From: Liolophura sinensis
Lineage: Eukaryota; Mollusca; Polyplacophora; Chitonida; Chitonidae
DNA length: 47,809 nucleotides
Assembly: GCF_032854445.1 (NCBI RefSeq)
Contig: NC_088295.1
Coordinates: 69,547,249-69,595,057, forward strand
Direction of reading: 5' to 3'
Below are positions 1 through 11,936 of this stretch, one piece after another. The notes under the pieces are model-generated. The model had not been told where the DNA came from and did no database searches. It was given only the letters and a program-made list of their open reading frames with translations. Every line of letters begins with the position of its first letter. Position 1 is the first letter of the stretch. Made by a program: the position numbers and the translations under genes.

Positions 1-2450
1 TCCAAACATTGTACACTTGATGGGCTGTTACACTAAATCAGGTTTGTCAGTCTCATTCAAACATTGTACACTTGATAGGCTGTTACACTAAACCAGGTTT
101 GTCACTCTCTTGTAATAAGCATTGTTCACTTGATGGGCTGATCAACTAAGTCAGGTTTGTCAGTGCCACCCAGACATTGTACACTTGATGGGCTATTACA
201 CTAAATCAGGTTTGTCAGTCTCATCCAAACATTGTACACTTGATGGGCTGTTACACTAAATCAGGTTTGTCAGTCTCATCCAAACAGTGTACACTTGATG
301 GGCTGTTACACTAAATCAGGTTTGTCAGTCTCATCTAAACAGTGTACACTTGATGGGCTGTTACACTCAATCAGGTTTGTCTGTCTCATCCAAACATTGT
401 ACACTTGATGGGCTGTTACACTAAATCAGGTTTGTCAGTGTTACCCAAACAGTGTACACTTGATGGGCTGTTACACTCAATCAGGTTTGTCAGCCTTACC
501 CAAACATTGTACACTTGATGGGCTTTTACACTAAATCAGGTTTGTCAGTCTCATCCAAACAGTGTACACTTGATGGACTGTTACACCAAATCAGGTTTGT
601 CAGTCTCATCCAAACATTGTACACTTGATGGGCTGTTACACCAAATCAGGTTTGTCAGTCTCATCCAAACATTGTACATTTGATGGGCTGTTACACTAAA
701 TCAGGTTTGTCAGTCTTACCCAAACAGTGTACACTTGATGGGCTGTTGCACTCAATCAGATTTGTCAGTCTCATCCAAACATTGTACACTTGATGGGCTG
801 TTACACTCAATCAGGTTTGACAGTCTCATCTAAACAATGTACACTTGATGGGCTGTTACACTAAATCAGGTTTGTCAGTCTCATCCAAACATTGTACACT
901 TGATGGGCTGTTACACTCAATCAGGTTTGTCAGCCTTACCCAAAAATTGTACACTTGATGGGCTGTTACACTAAATCAGGTTTGACAGTCTCATCTAAAC
1001 ATTGTACACTTGATGGGCTGTTACACTAAATCAGGTTTGTCAGTCTCATCCAAACATTGTACACTTGATGGGCTGGTACACCAAATCAGGTTTGTCAGTC
1101 TCATCCAAACATTGTACACTTGATGGGCTGTTACACTAAATCAGGTTTGTCAGTCTCATCTAAACAGTGTACACTTGATGGGCTGTTACACTAAATCAGG
1201 TTTGCCAGTCTCATCCAAACATTGTACACTTGATGGGCTGTTACACCAAATCAGGTTTGTCAGTCGTATCTAAACAGTGTACACTTGATGGGCTGTTGCA
1301 CTGAACCAGGTTTGTCACTCTCATCCAAACATTGTACACTTGATGGGCTGTTACACTAAATCAGGTTTGTCAGTCTCATCCAAACATTGTACACTTGATG
1401 GGCTGGTACACCAAATCAGGTTTGTCAGTCTCATCCAAACATTGTACACTTGATGGGCTGGTACACTAAATCAGGTTTGTCAGCCTCATCCAAACATTGT
1501 ACACTTGATGGGCTGTTACACCAAATCAGGTTTGTCACTCTCATCCAAACATTGTACATTTGATGGGCTGTTACACTAAATCAGGTTTGTCAGTCTTACC
1601 CAAACAGTGTACACTTGATGGGCTGTTACACTCAATCAGGTTTGTCAGTCTTATCTAAACAGTGTGCACTTGATGGGCTGTTACACTAAATCAGGTTTGT
1701 CAGTCTCATCCAAACAGTGTACCCTTGATGGGCTGTTACACTAAATCAGGTTTGTCAGTCTTACCCAAACAGTGTACACTTGATAGGCTGTTACACTAAA
1801 TCAGGTTTGTCAGTCTTACCCAAACAGTGTGCACTTGATGGGCTGTAACACTAAATCAGGTTTGTCAGTCTCATCCAAACAGTGTGCACTTGATGGGCTG
1901 TTACACTAAATCAGGTTTGTCACTCTCATCCAAACATTGTACACTTGATGGGCTGTTACACTCAATCAGGTTTGTCAGTCTCATACAAACATTGTACACT
2001 TGATGGGCTGTTACACTCAATCAGTTTTGTCAGTCTTATCCAAACAGTGTACACTTGATGGGCTGTTACACTAAATCAGGTTTGCCAGTCTCATCCAAAC
2101 AGTGTACACTTGATGGGCTGTTACACCAAATCAGGTTTGTCAGTCGTATCTAAACAGTGTACACTTGATGGGCTGTTGCACTGAACCAGGTTTGTCACTC
2201 TCATCCAAACATTGTACACTTGATGGGCTGTTACACTAAATCAGGTTTGTCAGTCTCATCTAAACAGTGTACACTTGATGGGCTGTTACACCAAATCAGG
2301 TTTGTCAGTCTCATCCAAACATTGTACAGTTGATGGGCTGCTACACCAAGTCAGGTTTGTCAGTCTTATCTAAACAGTGTACACTTGATGGGCTGTTACA
2401 CTAAATCAGGTTTGTCGGTCTAGCCCAAATATTGAACACTTGATAGACTG
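1..2450. repeat. 55-bp minisatellite array, about 45 copies
   Basis: A head-to-tail array with a strict 55-bp period runs from the window edge, so it may extend further left. Every monomer carries TGTACACTTGATGGGCTG, then TTACACTAAATCAGGTTTG, then TCAGTCTCATCCAAAC. Variant positions are shared by several copies, for example ACATTG or ACAGTG before TACAC, and CTAAATC, CTCAATC or CCAAATC. Rare variants recur 880 bp apart: the TACATTTGATG copy is at 671 and 1551, and the CAGTCGTATC copy at 1261 and 2141. That is 16 monomers, so the array grew partly by block duplication. The period is not a multiple of three and no monomer reads as protein. There are no unique spacers, so it is not CRISPR. The next exon starts at 2610 in mid-kinase-domain, so the array probably lies in an intron. 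Confidence 0.96.
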
Positions 2451-2609
2451 TTACACTAAATCTGTCGGCCCTTTGAAAAGGCCGAACACTGTGAAATGGT
2501 GTCATACCAAATCTGGTTGGTGACTACTGCCCAAACACGTTTGATAAGAAGCTATGTGAAGTCTGGTTTGTCAGGTCATCTGTATTACCTTTGTCTTACC
2601 TGTTGCCAG
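2451..2609. other. Degenerate edge of the minisatellite and intron 3' end
   Basis: Monomers decay here: fragments such as GTTACACTAAATCTG, CATACCAAATCTGG and CTGGTTTGTCAG remain, but the 55-bp phase is lost. A short inverted repeat, TCGGCC with GGCCGA around a 9-nt loop, sits at 2465-2485. A pyrimidine-rich tract and a CAG acceptor end at 2609, directly before the kinase exon. Confidence 0.6.
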
Positions 2610-5600
2610 AGCCTCACCTGATGATTCTGGAGTATGCTGCGGAGGACACTCTGCTCAACTACCTGCAGCTCCACCGGCCTGGCAAGCGTGAGGTGTCTGT
2701 GACCATCAGTGATAATGACAGCCAGGCAGTCCGCCTCCACACAAAAGGTCTGACACCTCAGAAGATGGTACACCTGGCTGCACAGATCATTCATGGACTG
2801 GAACATCTCACCAAATTCAAAGTAAACTGTCCTTTCTCTGGTCTGCTTTCACATTGTGAAACAGTTATCAAAATGGTGTGACTCCTGTTGAATAGTTAAA
2901 CACAGTAGACCAAAGTCACCAACTCACTACATACATGTATTCCTGAAGATGTTTCAATGAACCTAAATACCGAAACAACATCCAGTTTCAACTTCTATCT
3001 ACTATGATGACTATATATATATATACATGTATGTATGTTTGTCTACGGTCGCTGTGAGTTCAGGTCCAACTCATGCTGGCATCCTCTCCGGCCTTACGTG
3101 GGAAGGTCTACCAGCAACTTGTGGATGGTTGTGGGTTTCCTCCCACCATAATGCTGGCCACCGTCGTATAAGTGAAATATTCTTGAGTACGGCGTAAAAC
3201 AAAAAATCAAATTAATGTAAGTTCTGTCCAGGATCATGTGATAGTGCCACTACCAAACTATATATATGTTATGACTGCACTGAGATGATGCTCAGACAGT
3301 TGTTTGAGGATCTCCAGTTTCTTCAGCACATGTACTGAGCCAATACAATTCTGTCTGCAGTTTTCCACTGTTTTAAAGTGATCTAACTTTCTAAATGTAC
3401 TTGTATTTTGAGTAACATGGAGTTTAACTTTATACAAACTTGCAGATTATATGTAAACAAATATGATTGTAAAGCATGCCTCTTTCACTGCGTGTAAAAG
3501 AAGTTTAGAATTTTTCAGTTTACATTAGTGCTTTAAATTAGTCGTTTTGCAGCTTTCTCTAAAGGCTGCTTATTTTTGTAAAGCCCAGTTTTCAGGATTT
3601 CATATCTTCATGCATGTGCTTTATAGATTTCAGGTTAATTGTTTTAGTGCCACATCTAAACATCATCACTTTCATCCATCTTGCAGCTTGTGAGTTATCG
3701 CCTAAGAGCTGCTGGAATCCTGGTGGTAAGAGGGGGCATCTGTAAACTCTCCGGCTTTGGTTTCCCTCAGGACATCCTGGAGAGGAATGTCTACGAAGCT
3801 GTAAGTGGCAGTGATTTGCAAGTCGTTTTATCAGTAAGCCGTGCTGAAAATGAACAATAAACAAAATTGTGTGATATTGTGCAGACTTAGAAGAAGATCA
3901 GTTGGGAGTATATGTATATGTGTTATTCAGATTTCTTTCAAACTCACCTTTGATGGAATGCAGTGTTGATCATCATAAGATTCGTGTAATTGACAACTTA
4001 TCTGTATTTATGTTTTTCTTTGTGAAACAAAGTTTAAATGCAGGCAAGGGGTCTGTGTGACCCAGTAGGTCAAGAATTAAGCCCAGAGCTGTCATTTCCT
4101 CCTCCTTCTGTTTTGAGGCCACTGTTTTTGTAGAAATGTTTTTAAAAAGTCAAAAAAAAAAAGGAAAACAAATTATCTTCAACAGTTTCAGTCTTCGCAT
4201 GTTTGTATGTAAAAATGTTCTGTAAGAATGTAATGAAGATATATTGCTGTTTTGTTTTTTCAGGCCTCTGCTCCAATCCGCTGGATGTCACCAGAGTCTC
4301 TGTCACAGCATGTGTTTGACACCAGAACTGACATATGGGCATTTGGTGTGGTACTCTGGGAAATCTTACATTTTGGTAAGCAGATGATAGGCATGCACAA
4401 TAGATCAATCTAAGTTCTGTGATTTTCTAATGCTGTTATGTATGAAAACCAATGCATCTTTATTCTCTTCTTAGCTTATTCAGCATGGGTAAAGATGTTT
4501 TAATTTTCTATTTATTTAAAGGTATAATATGCAAGATGATTTAAGAAACAAGTCATTTTGATGTACTACATTAAATCACATTTAAAATTAAACGTTTCCA
4601 TGTCCCACAGTATTGATTTAAACTATTAAGTGCATGTAGTTGGCTCTGGGTTTTCATTGTTTATGAACTTGGGCCATCTGGTGGTAGTTCAGATTCATAT
4701 GCNNNNNNNNNNNNNNNNNNNNNNNNNNNNNNNNNNNNNNNNNNNNNNNNNNNNNNNNNNNNNNNNNNNNNNNNNNNNNNNNNNNNNNNNNNNNNNNNNN
4801 NNNNNNNNNNNNNNNNNNNNNNNNNNNNNNNNNNNNNNNNNNNNNNNNNNNNNNNNNNNNNNNNNNNNNNNNNNNNNNNNNNNNNNNNNNNNNNNNNNNN
4901 NNATTCATATGCAACTGCTGACTTTGTCTGATTTTTCTCTGGGAGAATATTTTCTGTGCCCTTTTGTCTGTGCAGGAATGACACCTTACCCCAACATGGG
5001 CCCCCATGAAGTGGCAGAGAAAGTACAGGCTGGCTATCGTATGCCTCAACCTGTGCACATCAGTAATGACATGTATGTACATTTACCTAGTAAACACAGC
5101 ACATTACCCTAACCGCTCTGAATTTCCAGAGATACATGTATTGTAGGAGTCAGTAGTGGAAAACTAGAATATTCCACAATGATTTTGATTGGTTTAATGA
5201 AGTCAGAGCTAGTGCCACCATTTTGTGTATATTTTCACTTGCTACATCTGACTCACACGAGTGATCAGTTATCCAGTAATTTACAAAGCAAAGTGAAAAA
5301 CACACTGATTTGAAATTTCAGCACGTGAATTAGAAGTCTAGTCAACTGCTTTTCATCTGCCATTTTGTAACTAAGACCACACTAAGCCAACCCTTGTCTG
5401 CTCATGATTTCCACCCGACCCATGTCTGCTCACGATTTCCACCTGTCTGAATTAAATGAGATAAGGTATATAAGATAAGATAAAAAATGACTTGTTTCAA
5501 AGATCATTGTACTAGCCGTGTAACTAAGCATTGTATCATTAAAAACAGATGTTATTTTACAGTGTTTAGGTAAATGCTAATATATGTTTAGCATGCGTAA

Positions 5601-5931
5601 ATATAATTCTGTATGACATTTCAGTTGAGTAATATGACTATACAATGTTCAAGATGATGCTGTTACTGGGATCATCCTGCCGAACAGGCCTATAGTCATG
5701 TATTACAACCTTGTTACATCCTCATCCCACAGATACAAGCTGATGAGCGCATGCTGGACCGTCAGCCCTGACCAGCCTCCAAATCATGAGTGCATCCTAC
5801 AGCTACTGGAGCAGTTTGCCACCTGTAGCAGCTGTCACATACGCCTGGAGAAGATGCCCGACTACCTGAAGTGGATGGCCCCAATACAGGAAGAAAGCAG
5901 CCTGGACATGAATGGGGAGGCCAAGTGCTGA
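2610..5931 (+). CDS. Receptor-tyrosine-kinase-like pseudokinase, C-terminal five exons (partial)
   Basis: Five exons join in frame: 2610-2821, 3687-3800, 4264-4375, 4976-5072 and 5733-5931, all with GT-AG junctions. They give 243 residues and a TGA stop. The fold is a tyrosine-kinase domain from the hinge (LMILEYA) through helix E ([20 protein letters not shown]), activation segment ([11 protein letters not shown]), helix F ([13 protein letters not shown]) and helix I ([10 protein letters not shown]). Catalytic motifs are lost. The HRDLAARN region reads SYRLRAAG, so the catalytic Asp and Asn are missing, and DFG reads GFG (KLSGFGF), so the metal-binding Asp is missing. The usual Arg of the C-lobe (DRP) is also replaced (DQPP). 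Such proteins act as scaffolds or allosteric partners rather than phosphotransferases. The N-lobe and any ectodomain lie outside the window. The pattern reminds me of STYK1/NOK or PTK7, but I cannot assign orthology. A short tail of about 30 residues follows the domain. A 200-N gap lies in the third intron of this fragment. Confidence 0.85.
3040..3215 (+). mobile_element. SINE copy, 5'-truncated, in an intron
   Basis: This is the same family as the full copy at 35144-35409. It starts at GGTCGCTGTGAGTTCAGGTC (the B-box region), continues through TCCTCTCCGGCC, GTGGGAAGGTCTACCAGCAA and CCACCATAATGCTGGCC, and ends in GAATATTCTTGAGTACGGCG plus an A-rich tail. The A-box part of the tRNA-like head is missing. 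It lies in the first intron of the pseudokinase fragment, next to a short TA run (about 3012-3024). Confidence 0.85.
4703..4902. other. Assembly gap of exactly 200 N
   Basis: The gap is in an intron of the pseudokinase. The 10 bases on each side are identical (ATTCATATGC at 4693-4702 and 4903-4912). This suggests that two contigs ending in the same sequence were joined with a nominal gap. The open frames that run across it are artefacts. Confidence 0.97.
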
Positions 5932-7584
5932 GAGGTGGCCAGGTATCAGGAACACAGATCTGATCAGCTAGGATTCTCATCTGCAACTTGAAGTGTTGTG
6001 TAACCCCCTTCTACATACATGTTGTAGTATGGCCCATTTCCAGTAACTCATAAACAGGGCTGTCATAGATCAAAGATATACTTTGCTCATTTCATAAGGA
6101 TTTGTCAGCTGTTATTCTGAAGTTATCGGTGGTATTGTGTATCGTTGTGCTGTGGTTTTACCACCGAGGAATAATGAAGATTAAAAAGCTAAAGGGGTTC
6201 GTACACATGTACATTGTATGCTACATTAACACCATTGCATTACACATTGTCCCATGTGTGGTGCTGCCCTGCATACTGGGAAATGACCTGAATATGATTC
6301 TTCTCTACTGTGGTAGAGGGTGAGTGTATTTTGATGATGTTTGATATGATGATGATTTTGATAGTTTGGTTATGGTTTGTTTGTGGTTTGCTTTTGGCGA
6401 GTTCTACTGTACTAATTGAAGAAAGTTTTGGTTTGAAGGTCACATATGAAAGTTTATGGAATGATAGAAGCCCACTCTTGGTGTGCTTGTGTAAAGTTAG
6501 TCCTCCGCCACTAAGTAAATGTACATTAAGCTTTGCTGGCATTGTTGGTTTGAAGGTGTCATTAATTCACAACATACATGTATGTGTACATAAAATAACA
6601 CCTGAAAAGCTCACCGCTTTATCATAGTGTACATATTGCCTGGTTAGTGTACATAGAAGTTGCTTGTACATGTATGGTTGTGTAAGCTTGTTAAAGTGCT
6701 GATAAAATGTGCCACTGGATTAATTTACAGGTGTAATAGGCTGTTACATGTAAGTGTAGGCTAATGATTTAATGAGTGCCAGCATCAAAACTTGTCATCA
6801 AATGTGAAATTTAAATGAATGAATGGGGCCAAGTTTAAGAGAAGTGCTTACTTTGAAGGATCGTAGAGTTTTGGGGCATTACTCATTCTGTGTATAGCTG
6901 ATAGTAACAAAAATCACTAAACTGCTGAGTTGGTTCAGTTTTATGGCATAAGCATTGTAAATGATCTTGTCATGTTTTCTGAGTTCATTGCATTGTGTTT
7001 TGTGTGAGTGTTTAGTCTGCAGTCTTATGATTACAACTAGTGAACAAGTCTTCAGTCACCCTTGAAATCAAAGAAAAGAGGTAATTTTTTTAAAAATCAT
7101 GTTATATATTCTCTCAAAAATAAAACTTAGTAAAAGTATTCTTTTGAATTTAACATATAAATTGATCTTTGTTGAAACTTTTAACATTGAATATTGTTTA
7201 ACATGTATGAACATCGGCTTCTTTAGGAATGTGTAAAGGTCACAAAATGTTTTGGAGTTGACACCAAAAATCCACATGTCACCTGCATTTATGATTGTCT
7301 CCAGTGCTTTATATAGGCATTGTCAGATTTCTCACCAGTGACAATATCTTGATCTTGTGAGTGAATGGACCACATCTTGGACCCCAATACATTGAGTCTC
7401 TGCCTCTCTTCTGTGTTTTTTGCATTTGTATTTGATAGCTATTGATACTGTGTAAATCTGCATTTGATTTGTTTTAATAGTATGTACAGGTAACAAAACA
7501 AGAATAAATGTACTACATGTGTACATTTATCCTACTGACATGTTATCTTTGTTTTTATACACCTACACAATGGTGTACTTTTAT
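5932..7584. other. Pseudokinase 3' untranslated region and intergenic DNA
   Basis: AT-rich sequence with no convincing exon follows the TGA at 5929-5931. An ATTAAA that could serve as polyadenylation signal lies at about 6180, but the real 3' end cannot be fixed. Open frames here are short, lack splice context and resemble no family I know. Confidence 0.5.
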
Positions 7585-8170
7585 CTGTAATGTCTACTCA
7601 TTGAGGTCTACTATGTCTGTAGTGTCTACATAATGATATGCCAGATCTCTGCAGTGTGTACACAAAGTTGCCTCCTGTGTCTGTAATGTGTGCACAATGA
7701 CATATCATTCATCTGTAATGTCTATTCAGTGATGTCTACTATGTGGGTAGTGTCTACATAATGATATGCCAGATGTCTGCACTTTGTACACGAAGCTGCC
7801 TCCTGTGTCTGTAATGTGTGCACAATGACATATCAGGCATCTGTAATGTGTGCACAATGGCATATCATTCATATTTAATGTCTACTCAGTGATGTCTACT
7901 ATGTCTGTAGTGTCTACATAATGATATGCCAGATGTCTGCACTTTGTACACAAAGTTGCCTTCTGTGTCTGTAATGTGTGCGTAATGACATATCAGGTAT
8001 CTGTAATGTGTACACAGTGGCATATCATTCATTTGTAATATCTACAAAATATCTTACATATACATGTCTGTAATGTCTATACAATAATTTATCATATTTC
8101 TGTAATGTCTACACAATATGTTGCTTGTCTCAAATGTCTACACAGTGATGTCTCTTGTATTTGTAATGAC
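7585..8170. repeat. 32-bp minisatellite with 128-bp higher-order period
   Basis: Successive 32-bp units start with CTGTAATGTCTAC, CTGTAGTGTCTACATAATG, CTGCAGTGTGTACAC and CTGTAATGTGTGCACAATG. Four distinguishable monomers then repeat as a block: the first block starts at 7585 and the next at 7713, 128 bp later. A third block starts at about 7873, displaced by one extra monomer (160 bp). Copies decay to the right, where CTGTAATGTCTATACAATAA and TTGTAATGACTCC are still recognisable. There are about 18 monomers in all. Confidence 0.88.
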
Positions 8171-9357
8171 TCCAGAAACTGTTAGAAGTTAAGCACTGTG
8201 TTATGCATTGCAGCTCCAGTGAGGCGCATTTCAGCTCCAGCGAGGCATATTTGTATGAAGTAATAAGTCAAATGCAATATAAGGGTTTTTAATACACATG
8301 TAGAGAAATACAACAAACTGCACCAAGCATGTGGAACAATAAATTCATGCTGATTGCGCACAGTTTGTAATTAGTGTGTCTTCAGCAGCATTACGGCTTC
8401 AGTTTTCATGCAGCCAGTTTTTTGGAAGATATTAAGAAAAATGATCATGAAGAAATATACCCCGGCTCAGTCGGTATTGTGTATTATGTTAATGTTCATT
8501 ACATGGAACCTTCATCTCAGCAGTCATGACAGCTGGCTTATGTATAGAGCATTGTTATTTGCATAATTGTTGATTATACATATGTAAATGTTAATTTTTT
8601 AAGCTACAGTGACAGTTTGGAGGCAGCAGGCTTGACAGAGACTAGCATAATTAAGCCCTCTTGTTTTAGTTGTAACAATTGCATAATATGATCATTCCTT
8701 GATATTTAATTAATCTCTTTCTTTCGCAAAAGATTTCTGTAAGGAAAAGTACAGTGTTATTACGTAATATGTAATAGTGTAACTCTGAACCGCAAAGCAA
8801 TGACTCACTCTCCTGATGATGGCAAAGTGACACGTCTGAACATTGACTCACAATGAATTTTGGGGGGGGGGGGGGGAGGTGGGGGTGAGGAGAAGTTACA
8901 TTAATTACTTGTGTATTATGTAAAGCCTGTCAGTGGTATCAAAGGATGTTGTTATTTCCATAGAACCATTGCTTTTTATGAGCCTCTTATAGCATTGTTC
9001 TTTTAAGGATATATCTTATTATTATACAATGATGACAAATGGAACCGTGCCATTCCACTCATAATTCACTTGATTTTTTGTGCAATATGTGTTATACTTT
9101 GAATTTTTTTACAGATTGTTTACTTTGTGTCAGAAAATCTGTGTATTAGTGTTGTGATCTATAATGTCTAATCAAAGGAACCATTCAGCATGTGTACCGC
9201 TATAGCACAGGTGCCGGTATTTTCCTGTATGCTTATGGTCAGGTAGGCCTAAGTTATTTGTATGATGACCTGTAGAGTTATGCGCTACGGGACTGCACAC
9301 TATTAACTGTGTGGACAAGGATATTTTGTGTGATGACCTATGTTAATGAGACTGCAC
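8171..9357. other. Intergenic DNA with a 15-G homopolymer
   Basis: No gene is visible. A run of 15 G at 8862-8876 is followed by AGGTGGGGGTGAGGAG, giving several G-tracts that could form a quadruplex on the plus strand. It is also a site where sequence length is likely to be unreliable. Confidence 0.6.
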
Positions 9358-9597
9358 TCGGCTCGACAACTGGTCCCGGGATCACGAAATGATTTTAGAT
9401 TTAAGCCCAAATTTTAATCAGTAAATTTGGTATGTTCCTTGTTGTTATTTTAGATGAAATTTGTTGTACAATAACTTACCCAGAATTTACGTGGTCAAGC
9501 AATATATTGAGCTTGTTACATCAGAAATAACAATTTTAAAGTGATTTGAAAAGAAGTCTGAGATCGCTCCATGATCCTGGGGCCGGCTCGTAGCCCC
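9358..9597. mobile_element. MITE-like element with imperfect terminal inverted repeats
   Basis: The left end, GGTCCCGGGATCACGAAATG followed by ATTTTAGATTTA, faces the right end, GAAGTCTGAGATCGCTCC followed by ATGATCCTGGGGCCGG. Reverse-complementing the right end gives CCGGCCCCAGGATCATGG, which matches the left end at roughly 70 percent. The element is about 240 bp with an AT-rich middle and no coding capacity. I could not define a target-site duplication. Confidence 0.55.
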
Positions 9598-11624
9598 TGT
9601 TGATGTACAGTATGATTGTTAATAATACCCTCTATACCAAAACAGCCTTAGTAACATGATCTGGGTAAACATGGTTAAAGTCTGACGGACTGATGTAATG
9701 AGTTTTAAAATTCATACTCATCCTGTCTTTGTACATTTACCATTATTTTGAAATCTTGAATAAGATCTGAGGCACTTTAATTTGATTCTGTTTTTCAGAT
9801 TAGAACCAGTGATTTGCTTTTTAAAACCTGATATTTTGATATTATTGCAAGGAATTCCATTGTGAGATTCCACAGGTGGGAATAAATGCTTGCTGACTTT
9901 TCATCAGTATGTTATAGCATAAAACAATAATGAGGAGCTCTGACTGCAAAACTTTGTCAGTCCTTTCAGAGCAGCTGGTTATATGGCCCAAAAAACTTGG
10001 AAGATTTTGTCCATGACTTTGGCTCTGACTTTTTATTTCGGTCGTTCTCTCTGTTGGTTGGATATTAATATTTTTAGCATCCTACTTGTCAACATGAGGT
10101 TCCTATCTTTTAATACAGGCCATTCACTTTAATAACAGGGGCCAAAACACAAGACAACACAAAATTTTATTCTGAGTGGAAATGGAGGAGATCAGTGATA
10201 ATGTAAATGTGGACACCGCTCAAAATTCAAAATTCGTTACCAATTCTTCAAGGGTCATTTTGTTGTCAAACATAAGAAAGAAAGAAAAAGAGTTTAGTAC
10301 AAGGTTATGATTTACTTGCATAAAAATGTAGCTTGTAGATAACGCTCCTCACTTGGTGATGATTTTTGTCACAGCGATTTGCAGAAAGTCTGTAATATTT
10401 TTCTATGAATAAGTGATAACTTGGCCTTCATGTATAGGAGTGAGAGATCGGTGTGACTGGTTTTGCTAGAACTGGGGATGGTTTAAACAAAAATGGCTGG
10501 CTTTTGAACAGAGGATGTTTTCATCATGTACTGCATTATTCTTAGGTTACAACTCCACAATTTTAATAATGTGTGCTTCATGTCTACGTTTTATTACATT
10601 GTGTTGGTATGTGCTGTAATTATCACCTGTAATTATGTATGTAAATTAGTTGGCTTTTATGCGAGTGTGTTCCTGGACATTTTGATGTTCTGATGTTGTT
10701 CTTTATTGTCACCATGTGTTCACAGTTATAATGCTCACTCAATTTGAACTCTTCTAGTTTGTAATTTAATATGCCTTTATAGTGTATCATTCATAGCTTC
10801 CACTTTATCATTCCTTACATTATGCATTAATATTTATTTGATAACTTTGATTTTTATATAGATTTATGTTTACAAATTAATAGTGTCCTGACTAATTGAA
10901 TCCAGTGGTTTATTATTCATATTTATTCAATGTTTTACTTTTATATTTATTCCAAAGAAGAAATGCTCCTGATTAGTGTACATTTAGTATGTAAAAATGG
11001 TTAATAGGCTTACAGGAAACATATATGTATGTACTTATTATAGTTGTCTGATTAACATTGATTGCAAAGTCTAATCCTTCAACACACTTCATTCTGAGAT
11101 TTCAACTCACACTTAACTCCAGAATTTGAATCTCTTGCCATTATCAGCTTACCATGATTATGGATATGTGGAATGGCTCTTGCAGTGTTTTTTCTGGATT
11201 TTCTTCTGGTTTTCTTGTTGAAAATTGCAGTGTTAAATACTCTTTCTTTCCATAGAGTATTACGTGTTGATTTCAGCCCAGTGCGTAGATCTATTACACT
11301 GATTTTTTAAGTATCTGAGGACTGCAAAGTTGCCTGTCACACTTGTGACATTATCAGGAAACTTGGATAAAATTACCAAATGTTTTGTGCGATGATCAAG
11401 TTGATTTAGTTCACTGTCGACATTTTTATTATTGTGAAAGGCACTACTGATAACACTTTCAGATCACGTTCATTTTGTCAGAATTTTCTTTTTTTTTTTT
11501 TGCCTCAGATTGTGACTTATTTTTTACTAAGAAAAAAAATAAACACATTGCTTTCTTCGTACACATTTCTTGTTCTGCTTGTCATTGTGCGTCGTGAGAA
11601 TATGATGGAGGGTGTAGATGGCTC
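9598..11624. other. AT-rich intergenic DNA, no gene seen
   Basis: No exon, RNA gene or clear repeat can be supported. The open frame at 11434-11709 is short and runs into the SINE-like repeat to the right, so I do not take it as a gene. Confidence 0.5.
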
Positions 11625-11936
11625 TGTATACATACAGATCCAGGGTCGATCCTGGGTCGAGTCACACCTTAGAAGAGGAAGTTGTAGCTCGCTTGGCATT
11701 CAGCATTAAGGGGAAGTACAACTACTGGTTGACCCGTATCAGTATAATGGCTTGGGTGGGGCAACTTACTTGCCGTTGGTAAGGCGTCTCATTGAACCAG
11801 CGCTAGAGCTGGAAATCTGTCCTGCAACAAGAAGAAACATTACTTGCACTTGAAGGACTCCTTTGTGGTCACATGACTGAAAAATTGTATGACGTTAAAC
11901 CCCGAGCACTCACTCACTCACTCATTCATTCGCAGG
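11625..11936 (+). mobile_element. SINE-like repeat ending in GACGTTAAACCCC and CACTCACTC
   Basis: The element runs from about GATCCTGGGTCGAGTCACAC, through CTCGCTTGGCATTCAGCATT, GGTTGACCCGTATCAGTATA and CTTGAAGGACTCCTTTG, to ATGACGTTAAACCCCGAGCA and (CACT)n. I recognise this architecture and tail from non-autonomous repeats that are abundant in mollusc genomes. It has no coding capacity. Ends are approximate and no target-site duplication was found. Confidence 0.72.

Noticed and set aside
1-2450. CRISPR-like periodic array
   Set aside because: Repeats are contiguous 55-bp monomers with no unique spacers, and the genome is eukaryotic.
4630-5112. Open frames spanning the N gap on both strands
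   Set aside because: They are open only because N has no stop codons. The real exon here is 4976-5072.
6102-6627. Plus and minus frames after the pseudokinase
   Set aside because: Hydrophobic low-complexity translations in AT-rich 3' flank, no splice context and no family resemblance.
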